From Primula veris (taxonomy: Eukaryota > Streptophyta > Magnoliopsida > Ericales > Primulaceae), in assembly GCA_963682055.1 (NCBI GenBank), contig OY821743.1, positions 35,574,702 through 35,638,701 of the forward strand: 64,000 nucleotides of DNA. Direction: 5' to 3'. The notes under the pieces are model-generated. The model was not told where the DNA came from, did no database searches, and saw nothing but the letters and a program-made list of their open reading frames with translations. Below are positions 1 through 12,606 of this stretch, piece after piece (within the stretch, counting starts at the first letter, position 1; each line of letters begins with the position of its first letter). The position numbers and the translations under genes are program-made.

Positions 1-378
1 TTCTATTTGTTGTAACGCTACTATTCCAAACTAAATTTTAGTCCGAGTTGTATTTTTTCTAGTTTTATACTTGTCTCGCTGTAAACATCTGCTTTTCTCA
101 ATGTTGGCGACTTAAAAGTTGGCGACTTAAAAGTTGGACGGCATTTTGGTCAGTGTGAAGCTGGAGATTTACTGTTTTTGTTTTTTGGACCCAAAGCTAG
201 AAAGGTTTATCGAGAAGAACTTAGCCGCCCTTAATCAACTAAAATTAAATCCAACTTATTTGCATAAAAGCTACAACCAAACAATCATAATGCATCAAAT
301 CGATGCCAACAAATTATATAACTTCAATATGAAAGGATATACATCAGTAATGTTGCTTCTATTTCAAAACGAAAACTT
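1..378. other. Sequence downstream of the LysM receptor gene
   Basis: This AT-rich stretch lies 3' of the minus-strand receptor kinase stop codon and probably holds its 3' UTR. A short direct duplication (a 16-base unit reading 'gttggcgacttaaaa') sits near 103-135. A plus-strand open frame here looks like chance. No gene seen. Confidence 0.5.
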
Positions 379-2259
379 TTAGTCTGCATAATCTTCTATA
401 GAAGACATGTTTTCGCTAAAAGAATAATTTTTCAAATACTCAATTTGGATATTGGACAAAGCCGATGCCACCTCACCCATGCTCGGCCTGCTACTTGGGT
501 CATGCCTTAAACACATCAAGCTCAGCTTAACCATACTCAAAATAAATCCCGACTGTCCATTTTGCGACATACATGGATCGATCAAATTCCCAACACCTTC
601 GACACCTTCTTTCTCTACAGTCGAACTGATTAATTCCGAAAGCATCACCTCACGCCCCTCTTGTTTGTATGCAGCTTGTTTACCAGTAATGATTTCCAAT
701 AATACGACCCCATAAGCATACACATCGATGCTAGTACTTATTTGTCCTTTGATATACTCGGGTGCTATATACCCTCTCGTCCCCGAAACTAGAGTTGTGG
801 AAAATCTAACAGCATTATTTTTACCCTTTTCTGCCGCTCTCGCTAGGCTAAAGTTTGCTATTTTTCCTCTTAAGTTTCTGTCAAGTAGAATATTTTGACT
901 CGTTATATCCTTGTGGACGTAGGCGGGCTTGGCGAAATTGTGGAGATAGTGAAGACCATTAGCGATATCGATCCCGATTTGAATCCTCTTGTTCCATACA
1001 TCCATATTGGTCGAGATCTTAGTATCAAGCCACTGTCGTAGTGATCCATTTTCCATGTACTCGTATACGAGATAGAAATAGTTACCGTGTTGGCAAACGC
1101 CTCGAAGCTTTACAATATTAAAATGGTAAATTTTATTCAATATACCCACTTCCTTCGATACGTTGGCACCTAGCTTTTTTACAGCAAGGGTTTCCCCGTC
1201 AAAAAAACCCTTATAGACTAAACCACCCTCTATCCTATTTTCGGAGCTGAAATCGTCTGTCGCATTTTCTAAGTCGTCAATTTCGAAAATTCGAATATGA
1301 TCCATGGTGGCGATTTCTTCACGGAGGTCAATTGATATTGCCTCTTTTCGTTTTCCCTCCTTGATTTGCCACAAAACTCCTCTACTTGGTTTTTTCTTGA
1401 AAAAGAAACAAAATGCGAGAAAAACCAAACCGACAATAATCAAAACTAGCAAAATCGAACCTGTGACAATTATCACCAATTTTGTTTTCGATTTTCTCCC
1501 CCTAGTCGCCGTAGGAGGTGGATCTAGGGTGTGTATGATGTTTGAAATTATGGGTATGTGTGTCAAAGGAATTAGAATTGTCGTAAAGGGGAAAAGCAAC
1601 GGATTTTCCGTTAATCCATTCGCCTTTTTGATATTCTTTGTATTTGCACCAAGTCTCAACGCTAAATCCGTTATATTGTCTTTCCAAAATAAGGAGTAAG
1701 TCATTAAAAATTTAATATTTTTATTTACTTGTTGCTCAGTAGGACAAGCACAACGAAGAGGGACATCTATTCTGAAACCAGGCTTCAAATCAAACTCACC
1801 GTATTTGTTTGCCCTTTCAAGAGAACCGCATGTTGAGAGCCCTTGGTACGTATTATTAGCGATAGTGAAATAACTATCATGTATGCTAGAGGTGAAATAA
1901 GTTGCATTGGCTTGGTAATACTTGCCTGAACACGCGCACTGTATCGGGACTATAACTTCTTGTCCGGTTGGGAAAACCGCGAGAGTCGTGACGTTGTTGT
2001 AACGGGCTAAACGTGACGGGTTTGTGGATGTGAGGGCTGAAATTGAAGCGATTGTATTGTAGGGGGGCATAGAGGTGAATATTAGAAATGTTGAGCAAGA
2101 GGTATTTTGGCCGTTACAAGTGTAGAGAATTGCTGATGAAGGTCCTGTAGTATCATTAGTATTACAATTCAGCACCGAGTTTCCTGAGTAGTTTTGTTGG
2201 GCATTAATTGATGAGATGAGAAAGCTCATTACCAAGAATTTCAAGATAATTTGTTCCAT
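379..2259 (-). CDS. LysM receptor-like pseudokinase, LYK4/LYK5 type
   Basis: Single-exon gene of 626 residues, the usual size and structure for the LYK4/LYK5 group, plasma-membrane co-receptors that work with CERK1-type kinases in chitin perception. Visible parts: signal peptide 1-20; extracellular LysM region about 21-235 with paired-cysteine CAC motifs at 108-110 and 170-172 and several N-glycosylation sites; transmembrane helix about 261-287 followed by KKK; kinase-like domain about 340-605. The kinase looks inactive. The glycine-rich loop is lost (RIEGGLVYKG at 342-351), the HRD motif reads HKD at 449-451, and DFG is replaced by NFS at 469-471, although a lysine (AVKK, 359-362), a QNILLD catalytic-loop tail and GTRGYIAPEY (493-502) remain. 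Loss of these residues fits a non-catalytic ligand-binding partner. The LYK4/5 assignment is confident; the exact orthologue is not. The 5' leader is rich in GA (CT on the other strand). Confidence 0.93.
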   Translation of the reverse strand: MEQIILKFLVMSFLISSINAQQNYSGNSVLNCNTNDTTGPSSAILYTCNGQNTSCSTFLIFTSMPPYNTIASISALTSTNPSRLARYNNVTTLAVFPTGQEVIVPIQCACSGKYYQANATYFTSSIHDSYFTIANNTYQGLSTCGSLERANKYGEFDLKPGFRIDVPLRCACPTEQQVNKNIKFLMTYSLFWKDNITDLALRLGANTKNIKKANGLTENPLLFPFTTILIPLTHIPIISNIIHTLDPPPTATRGRKSKTKLVIIVTGSILLVLIIVGLVFLAFCFFFKKKPSRGVLWQIKEGKRKEAISIDLREEIATMDHIRIFEIDDLENATDDFSSENRIEGGLVYKGFFDGETLAVKKLGANVSKEVGILNKIYHFNIVKLRGVCQHGNYFYLVYEYMENGSLRQWLDTKISTNMDVWNKRIQIGIDIANGLHYLHNFAKPAYVHKDITSQNILLDRNLRGKIANFSLARAAEKGKNNAVRFSTTLVSGTRGYIAPEYIKGQISTSIDVYAYGVVLLEIITGKQAAYKQEGREVMLSELISSTVEKEGVEGVGNLIDPCMSQNGQSGFILSMVKLSLMCLRHDPSSRPSMGEVASALSNIQIEYLKNYSFSENMSSIEDYAD

Positions 2260-5200
2260 AATGTGTGTGTGAAAGAGAGAGAGAAAGAGATGTTAAAATG
2301 AGGTAAATATTACTAGTACTAAAGAAATTACTTAAAAGTAGTTATGAATTGTTTAAGTTATCAAAATATTAGAAAAAAGTTTGTATGTGCTAGAAAACGA
2401 TGGCTTAGCAACTCCTTAGTAAAGACACCGAAAAATTTAAATGGGAGATGCTAATATTTTATATAAAGTTCTTAATATTGTATATAAGTTTGTTTTAAAG
2501 TAAAAGAGAAGTTGTAACACTAATTTTTGAAGAGTTTAATTGAAATATATAGAAAAAAGCTTATTTTTCCGTCAACTTTTATCACAATGGGGATGCCCCC
2601 CGGTTGACTCTATCTAGTTCCTTCATGCCTTCAACCTTCTATCATACGTATCAACGAGATGAACTAATAATCGATCATTGTAAATGGCATAAAAGGAGCC
2701 TATACTAGCTTCGATTTCACAGAGTAATTTGACATCGGTTACTTATATTTTCTGTTTGTAAAGTATCCTTTGACATTCGTCGCAAAACCATCAATGGTCT
2801 TCTGTTTAATTGATAAGTAACAGAGAATTAGACAATGGTTGCTAATCGACTCCTCACTAGACGTTAACTAACTAAGGACAAGAGAGAATACTTTTAAACT
2901 CCACTTGGTGGTATTCTGGTGTATTTTTGTGATGATTCGTTTTAGTTAATTTGATCACCTTTTAACATCACTAATATTTCCTATCAGAGTAAACCAAACT
3001 TTATTAATGAGAAATAAACAATAGTAACAACAAAGAAACTATAAAAACATCTCAGTCTACTGCACAAACTACAAGCGATAGAGTGCCAAAAGTGGCTCCG
3101 TTCAAAATTGACTCGTTTATCAGATAAGTCCTGAAATTTCTGTTCATATTCAATTTACTAAACAAATTACGAAACAAACCGAAAACAAGATTTTTTTTAG
3201 GAAATGGCTAGTTTTTTTTTTTTGTTGTCAACGGCTTATAATTTCAATTTAAACACTATTTCTGAATTTTCAGTGGTTGTTAAGTTTAAAAACTAACTCA
3301 CAAAACACTTGCACAATCTCAGAAAACATTTTATTTAAATATCTTTTGTTCAATGTTGATCTGGAAATCTATAAGGACTTGGTAAAAACACGTAACGAAC
3401 TCATATTATATATTGATGTCAAGTGTGATTTGTGTGAGATATTACATATGAGCCGTTAGTAATGGAATTACAAGTTTCATGACAAGGAAAAAGTATTAAA
3501 AATTCAAAACCATAAACTATAAGAGCAAGTTTACCAAATATTAGTGCTTGTATAGTGTTGGATCCCGTGTAATCCAATAGTAAGTTAGTAACTACGTACT
3601 ATCTTAGAATTGAACTGTCATTCTAACGATACAAATTAGGTGCAATTCCCAAAAACAATAATTATATAGTACGTAATTATAATAAACAATAATTATTATC
3701 ATGACAATCATCTAAGTTAATTTCCACATTCCAACTTTCTTTTATCGTGTAAAGTATGTTTTTAGATCCAAATTATGTTATTCGATGTTAGTTCTAAGAA
3801 ACAAGATTTACCTTGATCAACTTTATGCTAAATCAATGTAGGAAAAAGTGAAAATTTTCAGCTACGTGATCCATAGAACAAGAACTTTTTTGCTAAGATA
3901 GTAAAATGTAATCGGCATAATAATTAAGACTTTTGCTTGCTTTCTCTTCATAGAACCGTTGACGTTGTAACGAATAAACTAGTCGGAATATACCTTATTA
4001 CTTATTCTTTAACAAATACAAGAAGCCTTGAAAAGAAACAAAATCACAACAAATTTTAGAAAATAAAATAAAGTCTTAGCTAGGTCATGAAACGCGTAAC
4101 TTGTTGGCAAATGGATTAATTTGTTGTTTTGTTGAATATTTTTGGATCATATGTACTTACTCCCATATAATTCAGGAGCTTTAATTATTATAAAATTTCC
4201 TAAACTTGATTGGTTAGAAGGGAACAACTATATAAATTATATATCTAACATCAACGGACATGGTTTATTGGCAAGAACTTATAGAATCCATAGTTTGGTC
4301 TCATAATTAATTAAAATTTGAGACTGCTACTCACCCTTAACACCCTTATTAAATTATGAAATCATGACTAAAACCCACGTACGTTCTTTATAACTATATA
4401 CGGTTTTTAAACAAAAATTCTGTTGAGCAAGGTATGTAAGTGTTAGTAAATCATACCAAAATCTTAACCAACATCGCGTCACGCCGATATTATGATGAAT
4501 AACTAGGTTGCTAAAACATGCATATACTCGAGCGTATAATCTTTGGCAAAGTATAATTGTTTTGCTAATAATACGGTGTTAGAAGAGAAAAATGAGCTGA
4601 AATATTTTCTTGAAATAACCTGTACGTACTAATGCAAAAAAAAAAAAAAAACTAAACTTTTTATTAATCAATGATTAACCATTTTCTTATCAAGTACTGT
4701 TCGATAAGGGTGAAAATAACATTACTTTTTATTTAAAGTTAAAAACTAAACTTTATATATACGGTATTCTGACAAGGCGTTAAATATTTTTTTTGACAAT
4801 TTCTTCCAAAATTATATATTGTTAGTGCAATGACATATCATAATTTTGTATGTGCTGATAATATATAAGTATAAGTAATACTTAAAAAATTAGCATATGC
4901 AAGTGATTATAAAAGACATTTTACACCAACTTATCATATTGACACGTAACACACATCTTAAAAAAAATAAATAAATAATAATTAGAGTAGTGGTGAGTGC
5001 AAACAAATTTATAAAAGAATTTTTGTTGGTTTGTATTTTAATTGAAGTGAGTATACTGAAATTGTGTAATATATATTTAATTGTTCGTATATATCTATTA
5101 TTTAATATATGTTTAGTTTTTTCAGCTTTTTTTATATATATTTTTACCTTCGTATCATAATATTTTTACTTGTTATATTTTGATTTTTAAAATTTTAAAT

Positions 5201-7504
5201 TTGTATCTTTTTTGTTTCTATTTTATTTATTTTTAGTCAATTTTGAAATACTGAAACTTTCGACACATGACTGAACGTGACATTAGTGTTGTGGTTTTTT
5301 TTGGGAGTTTGAAAATAAAGTCAAAATTGAGCGAAAAGAAAAAAAATAGAAATCAAATACATTTTAATCAAGAAACAAAAGTAAAAAAATGAAGAAAATA
5401 TGGTAAAAAAATGTAAAAAAAATCCGAATTTTCCGTGTTTATACTTTGAAAAATACTATGCGCATTTATTAATTTTGATAACCACACACATTTCAATACA
5501 TTTCAATACTGGTTCCGCACTTGTTTATGATAACTCGGGTTATATTTGATAGCTAGATCTCGTGATTCCTTTTTAGAATTTGCAGGAAACTTAGCCGATT
5601 AAAGTGGCTTACAAGTATGTTAGATTCAATATGTTTATGGATAATATTGTTCAAACTCCACAATGTGTATTTTGAATTAAAGACTTAACTATCTTTTGAG
5701 TTAATTAACCATTGGCTTTGTTGGTGGATTATTCCTCTAAATGTCTAAAATTGTCTACATATGAGGATAGCTTCTTTCAAACCCAAGTAATTAATTTTGT
5801 TTTCAAAGGAATTGAGTTCTTCAAATGAAGATTTTATGCCTTTCCCATATCAGTTAGTTGTCACTTGAACAAGTCTTTACTATATAGATTAAGTGGCGGA
5901 GCTAGGATCCCGGAATGAGGTGCTGAAATTCCAACGACATATATAAGACTATTAATTAATCCACTATTTAAAAAGATATATCGAAAATTTATTGGTATCC
6001 ATTTTTAATAATATGGGGTGACTGTAGCCACTGTAATCGCTCACAATGACCAGATTAAACAGTTTTTATTTGTTGGGTGTACATTAAAAATAGAAAATTT
6101 ATATTTTTGAAAGCTTCTTAGACCCCTCATCTTTAAACCATGCATGATTGCCAATTATGTGTTTTGAACGACCACATGACAAAACATTTAACTTCTTTAT
6201 GATTCAAATAATATCTGTCGATTTGTATAATGTACCTAGACTTATTGTGCTGTTGTATTCAAACTTTAAATGGGTTCAAAATGTAAAATACATCCAATAA
6301 GTGACAACAAAGGTGAAGCAGAAACACATGAAATTGAGTGAAATTCAGAGCTTGTCATTCAAATTTAGAAATCTAACATTACAACTCGTCTTTAGGGAAC
6401 ATTCAAATACATTGAATCTAGTCACATTTACTGTGAAAATGCGCATGAGTCCAAATCTTCTACTTACTATTTTCTATCAATTTTCGTACCCCTGTTTATT
6501 TTCACTCAAATTTTAAATTTTTACAACTTATTTCGTAAATTTATAAGCTTTTATAGTATATTGTATTCAAAATTTAAAACATTTGGACATGATATTGTTT
6601 TAGACAAATTTTCTAACATTTAATGTTTAATTTACACTAATTTATATATTTATTCCAAATTAAATTGCGTACGGATTTTCTTTTAAAAATAATTATTGGA
6701 ATGTATTGTTACATGTTTTATAGTAATTGTAAAAAAAAATTCAAGTTTTTTAGAATTCTTTTTTGGATAAAATAAGCAAGGTGCATGTAATTTTTTTTAG
6801 AATTATTGAGATGTTCATCTTGTAAGACTTGGTACATTCTTCTTTTTCTTTTGTTGCACATAGGAAATAGAAAAAAAGATGGAATTAATAAGTAATACCT
6901 TTTCTTAGTTTGACAAAAAAAAAAAAAAAGAGTATTTTTCTGTGTACTGATAAGCTATTCAATTGTTGAGCTTAGTTTTATATATATGGAAAAACCATCA
7001 TACTTAAATTTCATTCCCCTTCCGATCCCTAGCTAGTAGCGTAACTACCGAAAATGTATGATTAAGATCGCGACGAGTATATCATGCATGTGTGTTTTAT
7101 GTGAATGAATTACTAATTTTGTTTGCGTACATTGAACCTAGTCATATGGCGAGCCTAGTCGTGAGCTCCTCTCGTTTAAAGAGGATTTACGACCCCACAT
7201 CGTATCGAAATTAAATTTATTTATATTACCAAATTGAACTAGGTACTTATAATTTGTTCCTGATTAGCAGTAAGTACAAAAAATAAAATAGTTTCATCCC
7301 TAACACCTCCTTCCGCCCGTACCGGTATCACCCGACTTTGAGTAATTATTAAAATAGTGGATCAATGAAAGAAACTTTTTAGAATTTTAATTTTATTCGA
7401 TTTTAGGGTAACCTCATAATGGTTTCGATTTCATGAATATGTTTCGATTTCATGAAAGAAACTTTTTTTTGGATTTTATTTTCCTTTTCTTTGTTCCGAG
7501 TTTT
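2260..7504. other. Gene-free AT-rich region upstream of the LysM receptor
   Basis: The first 200 bases hold the receptor's presumed promoter and leader (GA-rich run at 2271-2290); no clear TATA box was seen. The rest is AT-rich with many homopolymer A and T runs. Around 5892-5930 there is a 'ggcggagctaggatc' motif, also seen in variant form near 25710, which recurs at the ends of unclassified plant repeats. No coding sequence could be supported. Confidence 0.5.
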
Positions 7505-8815
7505 TTACGACGTTTTTTTAATGGTGTATTTACCGTTTTCGTTTCCGGAATTTTTTTTCATGATCTTGTGGTTATAGCAAACGCTTTTATTTAAATTTTA
7601 AATTGTTATTTTATTTCTTGAATTTATGGCTTATATTACACGCTTTTTACTGTTTTTCGTTTTCGCTTTTTTTGCACGATTTTGTGGCATATATCACACA
7701 TTTTTAATGATATTTTACATTGTCTTTTTAATTTTTTAATTTTTGGCTTATAGTATAGGGATTTTACCATTTTTCGTTTCTGTATTTGTTTTTCATGATT
7801 TTGTGGCATATAGCACACACATTTATTGATATTTTGAATTGTGATTTTATTTTTTGGATTTAAGACATATAGTTAGGGGTGGGTTCGGTACGGTACCGAC
7901 TTTTTTGACCATATACCAATACCGAACCGAACTTGTTCGGTTTGAAAAAAATTATACCATAACCGAACCGAAAAAGTCGGTATACCGACTTTTTCGGTTG
8001 GTACGGTTCGGTTTTCCGTTTTATACCGAAACATTATTATTATTAAAAGATAATTCTTGATAACAATAAAATAGCAAAAAAATTTGTAAAAAGTAAAATG
8101 TGTACAACTATTCTTATATTTGCTACATTTATTGTGAATTTGATTAAAATAGTAAACACTTATAAAATAAGAATTCTTTTAAAATATTAGACAAGAAAAT
8201 GAAAAAACACGAAATTATTGTATTTGACTTCGTAAATAAGAAAGTAAGTCGTAAGAAAAATTAAAATAAACTATAAGACAATTTATTTGTAAGTTATAAC
8301 TATGTGTACATTTCTATATATTTTATAATTTTAATGTTTGGTTCGGTTCGGTATTGTACCAAACATACAAAATGGATACCGAAACCGAACCGACTTTTAA
8401 AGTTTGGTTCGGTTGTACCGTACCGAAAAGTCGGTATACCGAACTTTCGGTACCAACTTGTTTGGTTCGGTTCGAAAATCGGTCGGTTGGTACAAATCGG
8501 TACAAAAAGTCCACCCCTACATATAGTACACCGTATTTACCCTTTTTTTTTTTGCCTGTTATTGAGATTTTACAATTTCCTTTTTCTTTATTGTATTTAT
8601 TGTCTATAGTATATTATTTTTACCATTTTCTTTTCCGCACTTTTTGTATTATTTTGTGACCATAGAACACGTTTTTTTATAGATATTATATTGTTATTTT
8701 AATTTTTATATTTATGACTAATAATAAACAATTTTTACCATTTTTTGTTTTTCTTTTTTTTTACATAATTTTGTGGCCTATATAGCACACGCCTTTTTAT
8801 TTATTAGCACACAGG
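7505..8815. repeat. Degenerate tandem array, unit about 115 bp, split by an hAT-type insertion
   Basis: At least three units lie left of the inserted element (about 7525-7640, 7645-7757, 7760-7873) and about three to its right (8528-8815). Each contains a 'ttttaccatttttcgtttt' stretch, 'ttttgtggcatatagcacac', and a closing 'ggcttatagta'. The units have diverged and the array is strongly T-rich on the plus strand. The inserted element at 7874-8519 interrupts one unit inside 'catatagtacac'. Confidence 0.65.
7874..8519. mobile_element. Non-autonomous hAT-type element with 8-bp target duplication
   Basis: The 646-bp element has terminal inverted repeats TAGGGGTGGG at the left and CCACCCCTA at the right, followed inward by long, partly inverted runs of 'ggttcggta' type sequence. 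The perfect 8-bp target-site duplication CATATAGT lies at 7866-7873 and 8520-8527. An 8-bp duplication with a TAGGGGTG-type end is typical of the hAT superfamily. No transposase is encoded, so it is a MITE-like derivative. Short open frames on both strands are by-products of the inverted repeats. Confidence 0.88.
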
Positions 8816-9714
8816 CTTTGCATGCACCATATTAACTAAGTTTAATTTTAACACTTTGCTTTTCCAAAAGCTTATTAATTGGCATCCACAAAAAAGTTTT
8901 TACTTCAAAGTAACAAACCTCTAAAAAAAATTATATTTCTAGTAATTAGCCGCCACTTACGAAACAAGCTCAACAAATAATCTTGTAACCTAATTTTTTA
9001 ATTCATATATTTTGATTATATCATACTATATATATATAAGGCAACGCAAGAAAAAATAAGCCTATCAAATTTTGATTATTTTTTTCAAAAATGTCTCGAT
9101 TTTTTTTTTATTAATTAATTATTTGCATTTATTCAATTCAAAATATAAAAATCACACAAAAATCATGATATTTTCAAAACAATTATAATAATATATCAAA
9201 CAAAATCGTTTTACGTGTATTTTGTATAAGAAGAACATTATATTACTTATGATTTTCAATTTAATATATTTATTCAATCAATATATATACTTTTTAAGAA
9301 TTTATTTATCCGAATCATATATATAGCACACGTCGCATACATAATATGTTGATAACGATTACTTAGTAATATAATATTATAATTTCCATGATTTTGTTTG
9401 TTTGTTTACATAAACAAATTGTACGGTTTAAAAAAAAAAGAGGTAGATACATCATAACTATATATTCACTAAAAGCCAACACCAAAGGGGCCCATGTTTG
9501 AAATCTTACGTGCAAAATAAATGGTTCATCACAACCGTTCAACCACCGCTATTAAATTCGTAGTTGTTAAAGACATATATGCTACATTTCGATCCCGTAT
9601 ATTTTGTCTTTTATTTTCATTTAGGTGATAAGTGTACACACGATTTCGAGACTCCACAAATGATAAGGTTCTAACGTCATTTACAATGCAATTTTTATTA
9701 TTGGTGTGAACCGT
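8816..9714. other. AT-rich intergenic stretch
   Basis: No gene, RNA or element boundary recognised; short AT microsatellite-like runs only. Confidence 0.4.
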
Positions 9715-9895
9715 CACTGCAAAATAATGTTTGATTTAGTAAGAATCAAAAGCTGTTACAAACTTGTCGGTAATTTAAAAAACTGTCACAAATCTGTCAC
9801 AAATTGACTAAACTGTCACAAAACCGTCACTAATAAGCTCGTAACAAAAAATACCGTCACTAATCCCGTCGCTATTTGAGTATTTTTTTGTAGTG
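9715..9895 (+). mobile_element. CACTA-like MITE, copy A
   Basis: 181-bp element starting CACTGCAAAATAATG and ending TTTTTTTGTAGTG. The interior is a run of short GTCACAAA and GTCGCTAAT-type motifs. It is one of five related copies in the window (A 9715, B 13169, C 22150, D 27774, E 45191). The flanking trinucleotides do not match, so this copy's target duplication has decayed or was never exact. Confidence 0.75.
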
Positions 9896-10913
9896 TGTTT
9901 GGGAATGTTTGATTTTGAATTTTTGATGGTATATTTCAATAACGAGTGCTTACAGACATGGTTATATTAGAGATTAAATATTAGACTATTAGTATTACAA
10001 ATCTAAGTTGTAACACGTATTTGTTGATATTCACTGTTAACCACTAACAATAATTATTACTTACAACATCACCAAAAGTCTTTTATAATTTGAAAACATT
10101 AGGATTCAATATGATATAAATCGTCGTTGATTTTTTGGAAATGTGTTCTATTATATTACTCGAGCAACATTAGACTAATGTGACATTGTTTAGCATTTCT
10201 CATTTTCTACATTTAATCATTAGAAGAAGAAAAAAACTAATTGGTTTCGATATATTTATTTTTTACGAAAAAACGTGGCTGATTTGTAAATTAAAAGGCT
10301 ATAAGTCTATAACCGAATCAACTCATAACTATTGTCGACTGATATGGAACAAGTTAATGAATACGTACATGACTATTTTACATAAACAATAATCCTTATA
10401 GACGGCATTTTCGGCTCTTAAGATGTTATTAATATATACAAGGAATGAAGTTGTTAGTTATCTTAGGTTGGTACTTGGTCGGAAAAAATGAAGTTAAAAC
10501 ATTTCACTAACAAAACATATTGCATCATTTTGCTTAGTGTGGCATATGCTCATCGTACAATATTCAATTTTCTTAATTTGTATTGCGACGCTTGATAACG
10601 ACTATACACATCACGCATGTCACCATCGTAACTCAACATGTCGACACTTTATTTTACTGTTTGATTCTTTTTTAGGGAAATCTATTATATCATATGGTGT
10701 AATTATTTATATATTTCACTCGAGAAAATATTCTTCACTGATTAGGTTGCTACGACTATCTAGTCTTGCCTTTTTACCCCATTGATTGCCATTTATATAC
10801 TCAATTGTCATTTTATTCAAAATTTTGGATGCAATTCCCGGAAGTTTTATATATTAAGTTAAAAGTTAATAGATTAAATAGGTAGATACTTATAATAGAA
10901 AAAAAAAATACAT
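9896..10913. other. AT-rich intergenic stretch
   Basis: Two small plus-strand open frames (10180-10392, 10537-10785) have no recognisable domain and look random. Nothing else identified. Confidence 0.4.
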
Positions 10914-11390
10914 TTACTATCCTAAACCATAGTACGGTTAACGATTTTGGTACCCACATTTCAAATTTTCCAATTTAGATATCACACTATAATAAATTTC
11001 CAATTTAGATACCACCGTCTTAATAAATCACGAAATCATGTTACGTGACATTTGACAAACATTAATTTGAGAGGCTAATTTGACAATTTTGCACAAAAAT
11101 ATGTCATCTTAGAAAAACTTTTCTCCCAATTTCACACATAAAAAAATTTAGCATATAATCCAAATTTTTGTTATATGTGAAATTGGAGAAAATATTTTTA
11201 TAGGATGACATATTTTTATGCAAAATTATCAAATTAGCCTCTCAAATTAATATTTGTCAAATGTCACGTGACATGATTCCGTGATTTATTAAGACGGTGG
11301 TACCTAAATTGGAAATTTATTATAGTGTGGTATCTAAATTGAAAAATTTGAAAGGTGGATACCCAAATCGTTAAAAGCAGATAGTTTGTT
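10914..11390. repeat. Large imperfect palindrome (fold-back element)
   Basis: Two arms of roughly 220-230 bp (about 10914-11145 and 11160-11390) are inverted copies. For example 'ccaatttagataccaccgtc' on the left pairs with 'gacggtggtacctaaattgg' on the right, and 'tttgagaggctaatttgaca' on the left with 'caaattagcctctcaaatta' on the right. The loop is only a few tens of bases. No coding capacity. It is probably a fold-back MITE and could form a long double-stranded RNA if transcribed. Confidence 0.82.
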
Positions 11391-12299
11391 ATATTAAACT
11401 TATAAAACCCCCTTATAATATACACTAATGCACGGACTCGATTAATGTCTTTGATCTACCTCGACGTATACCGATCAAGTGACCTTCAAAAATGTCTGTA
11501 CATGATCACCCTATAAGTTAAAAGTAACTCTGTAAAGAAACAGACACCGCAATTATTGTACTGGAAGGGATAATAGAAAAGCATAAAGAATATACTAAAT
11601 CACTCTTCTGTTTAATTTGAAGGTGAATTTGTGTGCAACGAATATACCATTGGCACATCTTTAATTTGTAAAAATAGCCAATGCAATTTACTTCGTGCGA
11701 ATTGCAATCTGTAGTGTACAAGAGTGATGATTGAACATTATGTATGTGTAAAAATTGATAGTTATCAAAAGGTTCGTTGGAGCTCGTGTGAAGTGTATGT
11801 ACAATCGTAAAAATGTATAAATATTCGTGAAAAGTGCATGATTTTTTAAATGCATGTTTTTTGTTAAATGTATATCATTTCTCTCCGGAGTTCCGACGAA
11901 GTCGCTGAAACTCCGACGAAGTGCATACATGATCATGTAAAGTACATAAATAATCGTGAACCGTATACATACTCCGGAAAATTGGCATTTTGCAACAACA
12001 TGGAGGGGCAATTACAACTAAGTTTTATTTATTAGCATATGTAGTTAGATATGTGAGGTCACGTGCCCCTAAATTTCTGGCATATGAAATTACAATTTTA
12101 TTTCTATCGGTTTAAAAATCTACAATAATGTCATAGCTAGTTTATTCTTTTTTTTTTTCTAATTAACATATACCCAATATGTGATATTCGCAACCGTGAT
12201 ATTCGCAACCCTTGTCATTTAGCTAAATAATTCATTGGTTTTATTTTATTGTCACTTTTATAACTTCTATTTCAATTTTGTGTATCACGATACTAGAAT
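11391..12299. other. Intergenic stretch, no gene recognised
   Basis: Minus-strand open frames at 11518-11721 and 11688-12011 lack any recognisable domain. A short duplication 'gtgatattcgcaacc' occurs at about 12181-12211. Nothing else is supported. Confidence 0.4.
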
Positions 12300-12304
12300 T
12301 GTGT

Positions 12305-12606
12305 TGTAACGACTCGGCCCTACGGACCGAACCGTTACCGAACCGTTACGCCCGTATATAAAATATTGTCCGCTTTGGCACAATTTTCCAGGGGGGTCAC
12401 ACATCCTGTTACTACTCCAAGTTAAGCACGTTTAACTGTGGAGTTTCGTCCTCGCTGTTGTGCTGCACGGCTTTGAAATGTCTTGTTGATAGTAAATTGA
12501 TCTTTAAGCTCATATACCACACGAGTACTCTCATATCTGGACGATGTAGGACTGACGTACAACATCGCACCACAGAAATTTCTTTCTGGAAATCTCGGTC
12601 GTCACA
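12305..12606 (-). mobile_element. Cassandra-type solo LTR carrying 5S rRNA-like sequence
   Basis: This 302-bp sequence begins TGTAACGACTCGG and ends GGTCGTCACA. A perfect 5-bp target duplication TGTGT flanks it at 12300-12304 and 12607-12611. Read on the minus strand, the segment at about 12375-12475 resembles plant 5S rRNA, including AACTCC, a stretch close to GTTAAGCGTGCTT, GAGTAGTA, and a sequence close to AGGATGGGTGACC. A 5S-like segment inside a short LTR is the hallmark of Cassandra TRIM elements. Only one LTR is present, with a target duplication on both sides, so this is a solo LTR left by LTR-LTR recombination. The assignment rests on the 5S match and on LTR structure recalled from the family; no alignment was run. 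Confidence 0.85.

Noticed and set aside
134..382. 82-codon plus-strand open frame at the window start
   Set aside because: No recognisable domain, AT-rich, and it overlaps the 3' end of the receptor gene on the other strand.
1304..1699. 131-codon plus-strand frame inside the LysM receptor gene
   Set aside because: Antisense shadow of the transmembrane and juxtamembrane coding region.
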